The notes under the pieces are model-generated. The model searched no databases and was not told the origin of the DNA. It saw only the letters and a program-made list of their open reading frames with translations. The position numbers and the translations under genes were made by a program. Positions 35,330 to 47,023 of a DNA stretch of 64,000 nucleotides are shown here, piece by piece. The first letter of the stretch is position 1, and each line of letters begins with the position of its first letter. This stretch comes from Ctenosaura bakeri (Eukaryota; Chordata; Lepidosauria; Squamata; Iguanidae), in contig CAOLHI010000412.1 of the NCBI GenBank assembly GCA_948474755.1, positions 620,001 through 684,000 on the forward strand, in the 5' to 3' direction.

Positions 35330-37690
35330 AGCAAATTTGTTGTTATTTGTTAATTATAAAAGGGAGAGCTATCGAGGACCCAATTAGAAATGTTTTCAAT
35401 GCACTATCATCAAAATGCTAAACAAAATAGAAAATGCCAAACAAAATAATAATAAAGTAGCCTTAGTAAATTTAGATGTGCACAGGGCTTTGACTCAGTG
35501 AAAGACAATTATTTATATAAAATTTATAATGAATTTGGAGTGGGAAACAGATTTAGCAACATAATAAAAGGAACATATACAGATAATGTAGTCCAAATTA
35601 TAGTAAAAGGGGATAATTCAAGGAATATTGAATGAAAATGGAATGAAACAAGAGTGCTCCCCTCTCCCTTATTATTTATATTAGCAATAGAACCCTTTGC
35701 CATTGAAATCAGAGATGAAAAAGAAGAGGATATCATTTTGGTAAAGAGGAGTTGAATATAAATTTATTTGTGGATGATGCATTGATAACAACACAACAAC
35801 CCTATAGCGCTGTAAATAAATTAATAGAAAATTCAGAAGTTTGAGAAGATATCAGGACTTATCAATTAATACACCTAAATTGGAAATAATGTTTTTAAAT
35901 ACTAAATGGGAACAGCAGAGGAGAATCAAACTTATTTCTGAACTGAAATTGGGGGTAAAAACAATGAGGTATTGAGGAGTAAATTTAATGAAAAAAATGT
36001 ATACAATACTATACAAAGTAATTATAATCAGTTACAGGAAAAGCTAAATATTAAGATGACTAAATGGCCAGGTGAAAATTGTAATATGCTTACAAAAATA
36101 AGAATGTTTAAGAATATTTACAATGATGATTTTACCCAAATTTTTCTATTTATTCCAAACAATTCATGTGAGGATCCCTGTTAAAATAAGGGGCTGGGAT
36201 AGGACGATTAAAAAATGGATTTCAGGGAACAAAAAATTTGAGAATAACAAACATATTATTATATGGAAATAAAGAGGAAGGGGGTTGGGGTGCCTCTCCT
36301 TGGAATCTTATTTTGAAGCAACATAAATATTTAGAATTCTAGGCTTTGAATATGAAAGGGGGAGAAAATGAGTAAGGACAGAAAGACAAATTAATAGTAT
36401 GGAATACATCTTGTTAATTAAATTCTATGGTAAGGGAAGGAAGGAAAAAAGGGAGTTTGGTAATCCCCTCGAATTTACTGCCAAGCGTACTAGCCAAGTG
36501 TACTATTAGTAATATATAATATAATAACATATAGCATATAATATATAACAGCCAAGTATGGGTTAAATGTCAAAAGATAATAACTGAGAATCCTAAATGG
36601 TGCCCAACTGGAAGTCTAAATATAAGAAATGATGATGATTTAGGGAAAATATTGAAGAAAGTGAAGGAAAAAGGTTATAGAGTAATAGGAAATTTGTTTG
36701 ATGAGGAAGGGAAGCCACGGGGAGTGGAAAGGTTAACTAATTTAATTTAGAAGCAGTACTGGCTCCAGGTTGGGGCTATATATAAGTTGCTGCAGGAAAT
36801 AACTACAAAAATACAAGATTACAATATAACATTGTTAGAAGAGATAATAAAAAGGAAAATAAGGGGGGAAGTGGATTGATTGGAATAATATATAGAGTAA
36901 TGTTAAGATTTTAATTTAGGATTGTGGATGGTTTGACAGGAAATTGGCAAAGGATCTAAAAATAAATAGGGAAGATATATAATTATGGATTCGAGAAATA
37001 AAGAGAAATAGAAATACTAGGATAAGAGAACAACAGATGAAATTGTTTGGATAATAGTACAGGGCACCTTTATCAATCAGCATTTATAAAGTGGAAATAT
37101 GTTGCCAATGTACAGGCATAGTTGAGGGGCTAATGAATTGTATATGCATTTGTGGAGAGAATGCCCTTTTGTTCACAAATTCTGGTGTAAGGTTTCAAGC
37201 AAGTTTACCAGAATAATGGGGAAAGATGTACAGTTGAATAAAAAAAAAATTGTATAACAAATTTGAAGAAAAGGGGTCTGAGAAATAATTAAGAAAATGT
37301 AGTTAAATATACATTAAAAGCAGCAAATGCAGTAATTGTTCTAGGATAGCCGAATAAAGTAATTTGGAACATGGAGAAGGTGGATAAATATTTAGCAGAA
37401 TTTTGACTTTCTTAGAGGAATAAGTTCAAAATATATGGGACTGCTAAATAAGAAGAAATGGAGCTTGGATAGGGAAATTTTGTTGGAAAAACTGAAAGAG
37501 AAAAGGGGAATAAAAATGTAATCAAAACTGTGACTCACATTTTTCAAGATGGTTTTTGAATGAAGAAGGTATATTTTTTACCTTTGATAAGCCATTGGAG
37601 TGGGTAGGGGGAGGATATGAGGGGGAGAACTGTGTAATATTAATATTATGTTATTATGTTATGTTATCAAAGAGTTAAAGTAAAAAAAGG
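35330..37690 (+). mobile_element. L1 LINE ORF2 remnant, 5'-truncated
   Basis: The plus strand, with many stops and frameshifts, keeps L1 reverse-transcriptase landmarks in order: ALVNLDVHRAFDSV (about 35457-35500), the LSPLLFI-type block (35655-35690), FVDDAL at about 35770-35785, and a SGLSIN/K-like block (35850-35880). IKMTKWPGEN and KNIYNDDFTQIFLFIP (36050-36160) match the L1 region after the RT domain. A 3' UTR-like segment then leads to an A-rich end near 37680-37700. All motifs are damaged, so the copy is dead. It is very AT-rich. Confidence 0.75.
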
Positions 37691-37699
37691 TTTTTTTAA

Positions 37700-39644
37700 A
37701 AAAAATGTTGTTATTGGATTTTACTGCCTGAGAGAAAGGCACTTGGGGGATTTTCTGGGCAAAGTTACAGAGCTGGCTTTGGGTTCTGTGCACCCAGACT
37801 CGTGTAGCGGAGGAATGAATTTGCTGCTTTGCCCCAGGTAGCAAAATGGGTCAGTCTCGCCAGTGAATACAAACATCCGAACAGGTGGTCCAGGTGAACA
37901 ATACCATCATAAAGGGATGCTAAGACTGCAGAGTACATCCAGAACAGAAGAGAGATACACTGCCTCCCAAGAGATTTTGGAAGCCTACACCTCTCCACTT
38001 TCCCCTGCTCCCCCCAACAATTGTTTTTATTTGTCCCAATTGCCTTCTGGGAGCCTGGAGGTATTTTCACCGGGGGGGGGCAGAGCATTTTAGGCCCAGA
38101 GTGGTTATTTCCTGTTTTAAAATATGACCTCCCTTGAGCCTAAACAGGCAGCTGTGGGCAAAAGCATCACAAAAATGCCTAGCTGCTCACCCCTCACTAC
38201 TTTTCAAGGTGAATAATTTCCCTCTGTTCTATGATACTAATAATGATCATACACTTAATTTGAGATGAAACTGAATGGGTATCTTCTTTGGCTATTACTA
38301 ATTATTTCTATCAAAGTTCTAACACAGCAAAAATCTCCAGAATTTGCATTGTCAAGGTGAGTTCAATATTTGTCAATTAGTTGGTCTGGTGTATGAGTAA
38401 TGTTCTAATATTGGTGTTTTGTCCTGTATATTATATGGTATATTACTTTGCCTTATGTCATCTATATTCTTCTATGCATATTTAAATATTTAATATTTTA
38501 CTATTTAAAAAAGTGAAATGGTCTTGCAAGTTTATTGTGCAGGTTAACATTCACGATAAGGTGTGAATTAAGGTCTGCAGTGTTTAACACTTGGGAAGGT
38601 GTGAATTAAACAGTTACATACAGCATTACACCTGGTGATGGGTAAATGCAAATACCCTGACATGTGCAACAGACCGAGAAAAAGCAAATGAAGAGGCTCA
38701 TGAAAAAACAAAAGATTGTCTTACTCTCTGCAAAAGCATTGAAAATGTGCAGAAGCATGATGATTTGCTTAAGATTTCAGAGAAGAAATAAGTTATTTGT
38801 CCACTAAACAGTTTGAGAGATTCTGGTTCAGAAACGTCAGAAATTTGATACTAAATAGCTCCCTGCTAAGAAAAGGTCCTAAGAGTTAACAGAAGGTAAA
38901 ATGAGCCAGCTTTTCTAATAAAACAGACCATCTTTTTACCATCTTAAGACTTGTCTCTTCTTTCTTCAGCAGATTCCATGGAATGCTCTCCAGTTTTTGC
39001 TTCCCATTTGGTGTGTCATATAAAATATCATATCCTATTCTATCTCTTTCACTAAAACATCAGCAAATTATGAAGCAGTGCCTTTAAAGGAAAGGAAAGA
39101 GGAATCAGAAAAGCAGTGGACATGTGCCATATGCTTAGACAATTAAATTCCAATTTTCAAAGTGCTCCAGGAATTATGACCACATGTCAGAATGCATTGC
39201 TAACATCTTATATCTTAAACACCACAAGCTCCTTGATGACAAGATCTAAAGTTTCTCTGCCCAAAGTTTCTGGGTGTGCAAGGAAATGGGATGACTGCTC
39301 TCTCAGCATTTTTTAACCTACTGTACTATCTTCATAGATTTAATTGCCTCCCCCAAACAGCTGGAGGCATCAGGAAGCACTGCCCCTGCCAAGTACTCTG
39401 TTCCAGATAGATTCCTGGGAAATGTTGGCTACTTCCACGTCCAGCCTATTTGTTGGTAGCATAGCTTTTTATCTTAATAATGACACAGAATGGAGAAAGC
39501 GGCACTCCATTTACTTTCACAGGAGGGAAAAGAAATAAACCCCAGAAGCTCTACTTCCCATTCCCTACTAAGGACACTGTTGTCCCCAAGACCCTTGGTG
39601 GAGAAAGGAATTCTCTTCCATCACCAGATGACTTCCTGCAGTGC
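37700..39644. other. Non-coding stretch
   Basis: No gene recognised. The phrase AAGGTGTGAATTAA occurs twice about 40 bp apart (38560-38610). Confidence 0.4.
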
Positions 39645-40421
39645 ATCATAGAATCATAGAATCATAGAAATCTAGAGTTGGAAGAGACCACACAGGCCAT
39701 CCAGTCCAACCCCCTGCCATGCAGGAACACCCTCTAAACACTCCCGACAGATGGCCATCTAGCCTCTGTTTAAAAACCTCCAAGGAAGGAGACTCCACTA
39801 CACTCCGAGGCAGCATATTCCACTGCCGGACAGCCCTGACTGTCAGGAAGTTCTTCCTGAGGTTCCGATGCAATCTCCTTTCCTGCAGCTTGAATCCATT
39901 GCTCCTTGTCCTGGTCTCTGGAGCAGCAGAAAACAAGCCCTCTCCTTCCTCTACGTGGCATCCCTTCAAATATTTAAACATGGCTATCATGTCCCCTCTT
40001 AACCTTCTCTTCTGCAGAATAAACATACCCAGCTCTCTAAGTCTATCCTTATAGGGCATGGCTTCCAGGCCTCTCACCATTTTGGTCTCCCTCCTCTGGA
40101 CTTGCTCCAGCTTGTCAATATCCTTCTTGAATTGGGGTGCCCAGAACTGGACACAGTATTCAAGATGGGGTCTAACCAAAGCAGAGTAGAGTGGTACCAG
40201 TACCTCCCTCAATCTAGACACCATAGTCCTATTGATGCAGCCGAGAATTGCATTGGCTTTCTTGGCTGCCGCATCACACTGCCGACTCATGTTCAGCTTG
40301 TGGTCTATGAAGACTCCTAGATCCCTTTCACACGTACTGCTATCCAGCCACGTGTCCCCCATCCTATATTTCTGTATTCCATTTTTTCTAACTAAGTGTA
40401 GGACCTTACACTTCTCTCTGC
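39645..40421 (-). mobile_element. CR1 LINE, 5'-truncated, with uninterrupted C-terminal ORF2
   Basis: The minus strand encodes about 255 residues without a stop, from EKCKVLHLVRKNGIQKYRMG through RDLGVFIDHKLNMSRQC, LVPLYSALVRPHLEYCVQFW, KKDIDKLEQVQRRETKMVRG and GDMIAMFKYLKGCHVEEGEG to the end LPTLDFYDSMIL. The stop is immediately followed by the CR1 3' octamer array (GAATCATAGAATCATAGAA on the plus strand). The open frame continues into flank upstream of about 40421 only by chance. The intact frame suggests a younger insertion than the 6.5-kb copy. Function of the intact family: reverse transcription for LINE mobility. Confidence 0.9.
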
Positions 40422-40870
40422 ATCTTCTTCTTCCACTGTGCGAGTTAATGGAGAATTTACTCCATTGATTTCCATCAAGTTGAAAGTGATTTGCATTGGT
40501 AGGGATATGTATTTTACCTACCACACACATCCTCATTCTGTTTGATATGTTTTTAAACACATATACAGGGGGAAAAATAAGGAGCATGACCAGAAAAGAC
40601 TCCTTCAAATAATGTAACTGGAAATAACCATGAAGAAGGCATTTTAGAAACATACCAGTGGCACTTCTTAGAAATTTCTGTTCAAAACATTGCAAACCCT
40701 TTTTCTAGATGGAACAACATATGGAGAGGCTGGTCAGCATTAGAACACACAACCATTGTTCATTGAGTCATTGAGTCTGTTCTATGAGACAACATATTTA
40801 ATCATGTTTACTGATACAATAATCTTTAAGAGGGAGAGAGAATATTGCAGCACTCAGAAAGCAAAGTTTT

Positions 40871-40949
40871 ACTCATTACTCATTACTATTACTCATTACT
40901 ATTACTCATTACATAAATTTTTGCATTAACTCATCACTTTTATTCATTA
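40871..40949. repeat. Short ACTCATT tandem array
   Basis: TACTCATTACTATTACTCAT-type units are repeated several times with small variations, directly next to the Tigger-like insertion at 40950. Confidence 0.8.
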
Positions 40950-41751
40950 CAGTCATCCCTCCCCGTTTGTAGGGTTAGGGGCACAGGACCTCTGTGAAAG
41001 TGGAAAAATCACGAATAACCCTAGCCCCTCCCAAACCATATTTAATACACAAAAAAGTATGATCACCATATTCAATCCACCATGTATTCCTTTGAGGCAC
41101 CAGGGTTCTTCTCAAGGCAGAAGCGGGTGGCTGGTGGAACTTACTGCCACCTCCACTGCTGTCCCACTGCAAGGACTTACAAGCCTTGTTCACAGTTTCT
41201 CAGGCCCTTTCTGCATGGCATTTGCCATGCGAAAGGGTGCCTGGAGCATTGCGCGATTGTGAGGAGTGATCTGCATGACATACTCACAATCGCATGACAC
41301 TCCAGGGGCTGGCAGGCGTCGATTGCGCACCTTTTCATTTTCGGCTGGAAGCCAGAAATGGTGCACGATCGCGCATTGCTCCTGGGCCCCACGCACACTT
41401 ACCTGGTGTGCAGAGCCTCTGGAGCCACGCCGGTCATGCTTCCTGCCCCAGCAGAGCTTGGGAAAATCTCAGGCTGCACTGCAGAAGGAAGGAAGAGGTG
41501 GAGCTCTCATGCTAGCAGGCAGCTTGTGCGGAGCTGAAGCAGCAGAGACGCAAGAGCCTCTCACCAGAGGATGCTCGGGTGATCCCCGTACCCCAGCACT
41601 GGAAAAAAGTAAGGTGGGGAAAGGGCCTCAGTCTCAGGAGGTTTGCAGTCCCCATTAAAAATGTTATAGGGAGATAGAAGAGGGGACAGCAAATAATCCA
41701 TGAATAATCAAATCCACAAAAGTGAAACCTGCCAATGTGGAGGGCTGATGG
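40950..41751. mobile_element. Tigger/pogo-like DNA element with a MITE inserted
   Basis: The left end CAGTCATCCCTCCCCGTTTG and right end CAATGTGGAGGGCTGATGG are inverted repeats extending inward (GTGAAAGTGGAAAAATC versus AATCCACAAAAGTGAAACC). TA lies at 40948-40949 and 41752-41753. No transposase frame is seen. Positions 41203-41627 are a separate inserted element. Confidence 0.75.
41203..41627. mobile_element. MITE with Harbinger-like ends, nested in the Tigger-like element
   Basis: It starts GGCCCTTTCTGCATGGCA, ends GGGGAAAGGGCC, and is flanked by TCA on both sides (41200-41202, 41628-41630). The interior is GC-rich and has an inverted pair (CCTGGAGCATTGCGCGATTG and CAATCGCATGACACTCCAGG) and a third related copy (GCACGATCGCGCATTGCTCC), so it carries subterminal repeats. 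The open frames here are not convincing genes. Confidence 0.7.
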
Positions 41752-41753
41752 TA

Positions 41754-43001
41754 TTCCCTCCTCTATTACCTTATTTTCATTGTTTTTCACTTAATACTTT
41801 ACAAACAAGCTTCATTCAAAAAACTGGTCTAACATTGGAAACAATTCTCCCCCAAAATACCCCTCAAAGTATTTTTGCCCCCCAAAATTAGTGAGAAAAG
41901 GTAATAAGCAAATGTTAACTTTAACACAGACTTTTAAAAATTGGTAAAGGGTAGGTTTTGGTCCCCTCCCCTTCATTCAGAACTAAGTGTCATTCCACAC
42001 GCCTAAATTTATTTGGTTTAGATCTTGTTTTGAAACAGAAATATAATAAATATAAGGCTGCCACTGCTCTGAACAGTAGTGAGTGACACAGAAAATGCTC
42101 ACAAAAAATATCACTGAAAATGGTTTGCTGATTCAGTGTCCTAGAATGAAATGACAAAAAAAATTGTAATTTATAAATCTGCTATGTATATACTCTCATT
42201 TGGAGAATTTAATCCATTTGGTAGTCATTCTTGACAATAGCAGACTATGAACACTAGAAGGCAGCATGAGAACACTATATTATATTGCAATGAATTCCCT
42301 ATAATAAAACTCATCCACATTCATAAAGATAGAAATCAAAGAATGATGCTACCAAGGCATACATTATATTTCAGCCACTAGATGGTGACAGCTGAATGAC
42401 TAAATCAGCTTCACATTTTCATTCCACTGAGGTCTTTTTGTACAAGCATGTTTAAAATCTCTAGGAAATGTGGAGCAATGTTCACATATCTTTGCAACAA
42501 GAACAAAGGACAGCTGCACAATATGTTTCCCTGGGTGTATTATTATTCCCTGAAAAAAGCAAACTATTGAGAAATATTTAATACTTCTTGATATAAAGAA
42601 AAGCTGCTTGAGATACTAGTTCAGTGAGCTCAATAACATACATCAGTGTCATGTAGACAGCGCTACCTTAATTTTCTGCACTGGATAAACATAAATGAAT
42701 GTTTTCTGTGATCTTAAGTCTCATAGAGATAGTGTGGATTGATTTTTAGTTCAAGAGCAATACTGTTAATAGGGAAGAGATTTTCAAAATTAGCACATTA
42801 TAATTGCCTAGTTTATTAACAGTGAAAACAAGAAGCTAGAAAAAGTTATAATAATATAATTACAGCATAGTATCATTACATAAGTTCCTGACATAAATTT
42901 TCTCTTAGGGTCAATTGAACAGAATGTTGGTGAAAAGTTATGTTCTCCATGATTTTGACTGAACATTCATTTAGTGCATTCTACACACTACACCACAGAC
43001 C
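41754..43001. other. Non-coding stretch
   Basis: No exon or clear repeat recognised. Confidence 0.4.
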
Positions 43002-43236
43002 CAGTGTGGTGTAGTAGTTTGAGTGTCAGAGTAGGACTGGGATATCAGAGTTCGAATTCCCATTCAGCCACAGTAACCTGCCCAGTGATCTTAGACAAGT
43101 CACGCTGTTCTCAGCTGCAGAGGAGGAAAATGGCAAACTCATCTGAACATCTCTTTCCAAGAAAACCCCGTGAAAACCTAAGAAAACCTTAGGATTGCCA
43201 TAACTGAGAAGCAACTTGAAGGCACAAAACTGCAAC
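43002..43236 (+). mobile_element. tRNA-derived SINE (squamate type)
   Basis: CAGTGTGGTGTAGTAGTTTG, GAGTTCGAATTCCCATTCAG, CAAGTCACGCTGTTCTCAGC and TTGCCATAACTGAGAAGCAA, then GGCACAAAACTGCAAC. Same layout as 27352, with a short tandem duplication of an AAAACCT phrase before the tail. Confidence 0.8.
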
Positions 43237-43266
43237 GTGCTTCCATTTGTATCTTTAAACTAAATA

Positions 43267-43771
43267 CAGTCCTCCCTCCACATTCATGGGTTAGACCTTC
43301 ACAAATTTGATTACTCATGAGGCAGGTGCTTGCCCCCCCCCCCATCCCTTGCATTTCTCACTCCAGGCTTGGGAGACTTGTGTTTAAAATCTTCTTTTTT
43401 TTTCCTTTTGGGTGAGCAAAGCCCCCCTCCCACTGCTGAAGGCATGACCTCTCTACAATGTGGCTGCACTTTCTGCTGTATGATGGCTGCTGAATGGTCA
43501 GCTGCTCTCTTTGCTCCTATCCCTTCCTTTTCAAGATAGCCACCAGAAGTAACTAGAAGGGGAGAGCTGTACTTTTTTCCCTTTGAGGAGAAAGTACCAG
43601 TAAGTCCTTTACTTTGGCTTTTTTCTCTCCTTCCCCACCCCATGTTGGGGCCAGAGGCAAGTTATGGATGAAAGTGTGCCAACTCTGCAGCTGTCCAAAT
43701 CTGCAGGGTAGTCCCCCAGTCTCTCTTTCAGGTTTCATCCAGTGAAACTTCCCACAAATTCAGGGTGCCCA
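43267..43771 (+). mobile_element. Tigger/pogo-like MITE
   Basis: The left end CAGTCCTCCCTCCACATTCA is preceded by TA. The body aligns in reverse complement with 8240-8658 (GTGAGCAAAGC, CCATTCAGCAGCCAT-like and CCTTTTCAAGATAGCCACCA blocks). The right end is degenerate; CACAAATTCAGGGTGCCCAG at about 43753-43772 is the best candidate. Confidence 0.65.
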
Positions 43772-43994
43772 GTCCCCACCTCACTTTCACACACACACAC
43801 AGTCAGCAACAAGCCTAAGCCTGGAACAACAGATAAGGAATGCAACAAAAATATTAGGAGAATAAGTTGGTTGTTCCAGGTCCAAAGCCTGGTTCTGTAT
43901 ATGGACTGCCATAGGCCTAGTCAGCATCATGAGAACCTAGCATTCCTGACCACTGTAAGATTTCCTTCCCTGCCTCAAGTTGAGTAGAGACTTG

Positions 43995-44436
43995 GGGCTT
44001 TTCCGCACTTTGGAGGGAAAACGGGGCAGTCCATTACTCATCAGACTGGCCCGCTCCCCCCCGACGACCCACACCAATCCAGAGCAGCGTGAGCCCGCGC
44101 TACGCACTCTCTGGGGACGAAAATGGGGGTTCTGGTTGGTGGAGGTTCTCCACCAACCAGGGAAGCTCACCACCTGGAAGCCCACTCCCAGAAGATCTGC
44201 AGCCTCGCACTGGCGCGAGCCTGCAAATCTACACTTTTGCATGGCGATGGACTGGGGCGCGCCAGGCTGTTTCAATCGGACTTTCAATAGCACGGTGAAC
44301 AACCAGTTGGGGGCATTCCGGAGCGGGCTGAAGTCCGGACATACGGTAAGTAGTCCGAACTCAGTTCACCCCCAAATGCAAACGTCCTCCCAGGAGGACG
44401 CACCGCCCATTTTAAAAACCAAGTGCGGAAAAGCCC
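43995..44436. mobile_element. 442-bp MITE with GGGCTTTTCCGCACTT ends
   Basis: The terminal inverted repeats GGGCTTTTCCGCACTT and AAGTGCGGAAAAGCCC are perfect over 16 bp, flanked by TTG on both sides (43992-43994, 44437-44439). The interior is GC- and CpG-rich, with an inverted pair AACCTCCACCAACC / GGTTGGTGGAGGTT-like at about 44133-44160. No transposase is recognised; the ORFs on both strands look incidental. The 3-bp target duplication suggests Harbinger-type mobilisation. Confidence 0.85.
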
Positions 44437-44809
44437 TTGGTTGGGAGGGGAAGAATCTTCTCCTCTCTGTTATTAAAATACTGTTCCTGCAGAGTTGGCA
44501 GCTGGGGAAACACTTCCCTAAGCCCCACAGTTCTATAGTGCCCATGAAGAGGTTTCAACCATCCTTATGATGCTGGGGAAGCAGAAACTAGTCAGTGGCC
44601 CTTTTCTACGGGGCGCTGAAATCTTCCCACCGCGATCCAGGCAGGCTTTTCCCTAATCCCCACTAAAACGTACCTAACTTTTAGCTTTCCACGGCTCATG
44701 GGAAGAGGCTAGGCGACATTATCGCATTCACACAGCATCGCCATAGCCCCTCCCTACGTTGTCCTTTTCCCCCCGCCCTACCTAGTGTTTGATTGGCTTG
44801 CCCTTTTTT

Positions 44810-44900
44810 CAAAAGAAAAATTTTGGGCGCACAATGACGCCGATACGCATGCGCGTTCCCTCACATCCTTCCGTCATCCATCCCCTCGCCCTCCCCCGCC
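44810..44900 (+). promoter_or_regulatory. CpG-rich promoter candidate for the Harbinger transposase
   Basis: TACGCATGCGCGTTCC (about 44845-44860) is an NRF1-type palindromic GCATGCGC site, next to ACAATGACGCC (a CRE half-site-like TGACG). It lies about 100 bp upstream of the transposase ATG, with a splice-acceptor-like CTTGCTTTTTGCAG at about 44941-44955 in between. Motif reading only. Confidence 0.4.
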
Positions 44901-44964
44901 CCTGCTGAACCGCCGTGGAAATTTTTAAATTTTTCCTGCCCGCTTGCTTTTTGCAGTTTGGTGT

Positions 44965-46895
44965 ATGGCGAACGAGCAGTTGAGGGAAATGCTGGGGTCC
45001 TTGCCCCGTTAATGACTGCCATTTCAGCCTTGTTAGGAGCGCTTGAACATTGCTGGCCCGAAGATGGTGCGAGTAGGCGCAGGCTCGCAAGGAACCGTCG
45101 CGCTGCCATGAGACGCTCGAGGTTGTATTACACAATTTTTGTACCTCTCTTGTATGAAGTCCCGCGCCCCAAAAGGTGGTGGGTTCGGGGCGGATGCGGC
45201 GGGCGTGGTGGAGCGAGGAGGTGCTGGAGAAATGGGACGACTCCCAGTGGTTGCCCTTAGGATGACGAAAGCCCCCCTCTTTGAAATCGTGGGGCGCCTG
45301 ATCCACCTTAAAGAAGAACCACAGGGATGAGGCAAGCGATTTCAGTAGAGGAGAGGGTGGCCATCACTGTGTGGTGGCTTACATCGCCCCTGATATACCA
45401 AAAGACAGCAAACACTTTTGGCCTGGGAGTGTCAACGGTGTCTGTCATCGTGATCGAGGTGTGCCTTGCGATCGAGCATGAACTCCTTGCGTCCACTGTG
45501 TGCTTGGGGGACTACCGGAGGGTAGGTACGCTGTTTCCCCAAAACCCAGTGGGCTTTAATGGGAGGAGGAGGGGGGTTTTCTCGGGGAAAAGAGGTTGTT
45601 TTTGCAGTGAGCTGGCCCCAAGACTTGGGTTGCTAGGCAAACTGCCACCCAGAAGAAAGTGCTGCGGGGTTTGTTTGGATGCCCGCGTGTGTCCCTTTGA
45701 TTTAAATCCATATTTTGGGGGGACTCACCAGCAGGGCCCCTGGAGCAGCAGGTTCCCTAACCTTAAGCCTGCAGAGCAGTTTACTGCTGGTCAGTGTGTG
45801 CGGCTGCGTGGGAGGGGTTTCATTCCGGGTTTGCCAGAATGACCACGGGTATCCCTTTAGCAAAACACATATATGCCATCTCGACCACATGGCCCCTGGG
45901 GCTGAGCAGGAGGCAGCAGGGCACTTTGCCCCCTCCAACAGCTGACACTACTGCTGAAGGCCACCAGGTACACTCTGCGAGGCTTGCCTCTTGTTTTCCC
46001 ACAGCGTTACTTTGTTATCCCATGGGGGGAAGTTCTTTGGATTTGGTGCCCGTTTTAATGTGTGGGCCAAGAATGGATTTGTGGCCTGTGCTCCAAGATC
46101 CTGGAAGGCCAAGCAGGTGCCATTGGGTGTGTGCGTGTGCGCCACCACAAAACTTTTTATCTCAAACCAGCTAAAACTCCCTTTTGTTTCCCTGCCCTCT
46201 ACATCCACAGTTTTATGGTTTCCGCCAGATGGGTTTCCCTCAGTGCGTTGGAGCTGTGGAGGGAAACGCACATCAAAGAAGACCACCCAAGGGGCGCGGG
46301 GAAGAATTTGTGAACAGGAAGAGCGCATTTTCCATTCTCCTACAGGGAACAGTGGATCATTGGGGAGGTTTGTGGACCCGTGCTGGGCTACACGGGCAGA
46401 ACTTGACGCCTTCATTTTCAGGCATCATCACTCTGGCATGCCATGGAGGCTGGAAAGTTTTACCCGGGAACCCGACCATTACCATAGACGGTGTCACCAT
46501 AGGCCCAGTTTTCGGGGGGACGGCATACCCACTTTCGAATGGTAATAAAGCCTTACGGGGAATCTCACCCCCAAGAAGATAGCCTACAACAGGGTGTTCA
46601 ACCACTGTAGGAATGTTGTGGAGCGTGCATTTGGCAGGCTGAAGGCCAGATGGGGGTTTTTCCCCCTTGACCATCTGGGAAAAAGAACTATCTCCCCGTG
46701 GTGTCTGCTTGTGTGGTGCTACACAACATTTGTGAGAGCAAAGGACACCTTCTCCACCCCGTGATACAGAAACCAGCCCCCTTGACTCTGACACACACCG
46801 ACAGGGATTCCCGTCCTCAGGGTTTAAAGGGGATCCATGAAGGGGAACTGGTGGGGGACGCTATCGCCAATATGATTGCGGGCGACTGCGATTAG
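44965..46895 (+). pseudogene. HARBI1-like Harbinger transposase, two coding exons, inactivated
   Basis: Exon 1 runs from ATG 44965 (MANEQLREML) to a GTAGGT donor at 45522. It carries YYTIFVPLLYEVPRPKRWWV, RAWWSEEVLEKWDDSQW, KAPLFEIVGRLIHLK and the helix-turn-helix-like region SVEERVAITVWWLTSPLIYQ followed by TFGLGVSTVSVIVIEVC and ELLASTVCLGDYR. These pieces are spread over frames by at least three frameshifts. Exon 2 follows the acceptor at 46208-46210 with GFRQMGFPQCVGAVEGN, FVNRKSAFSILLQGTVDHWG, an ELDAFIFRHHHSG piece in another frame, GPVFGGTAYPLS, NVVERAFGRLKARWGFFPLD and VVSACVVLHNICESKGHLLH, ending at TGA/TAG near 46895. The DDE triad of the family would be in GAxDG, GDxAYPL and the VERAFGRLK region. 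Here the first Asp reads Glu and the second reads Gly; the Glu is kept. It is therefore dead by frame and by active site. Confidence 0.85.
45522..46210 (+). other. Intron of the Harbinger transposase gene
   Basis: GGTAGGTACG at 45521 is a good donor, and a CCTCTACATCCACAG acceptor ends at 46210. The transposase alignment stops and resumes exactly at these sites. The ORFs lying in it are incidental. Confidence 0.7.
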
Positions 46896-47017
46896 CTGTA
46901 CTGGCCCCCCTTTTTGGGTGCCCCACACAGCAAGGAGTAGGTCTTCCTTCAAGCTGTACCTTGACCGTTTTACCTCTAATGTTATTCGATGGCCATGCAA
47001 CCAAAAATGTAATAACA

Positions 47018-47023
47018 AATAAA
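47018..47023 (+). terminator. AATAAA poly(A) signal after the transposase
   Basis: AATAAA lies 123 bp after the transposase stop, followed by a T/G-rich element (TCTGTTTGTAAAAATGG). Confidence 0.55.

Noticed and set aside
39646..40695. A single 349-codon protein gene on the minus strand
   Set aside because: Only the part below about 40421 is CR1 ORF2; the N-terminal 90 residues are flanking DNA read through by chance.
40871..40949. CRISPR-like array
   Set aside because: It is a simple tandem of 7-13-bp units without spacers, in a vertebrate genome.
43980..44570. 196-codon plus-strand frame as a gene
   Set aside because: It lies mostly within the 442-bp MITE, which has perfect 16-bp inverted ends, and a competing frame exists on the other strand.
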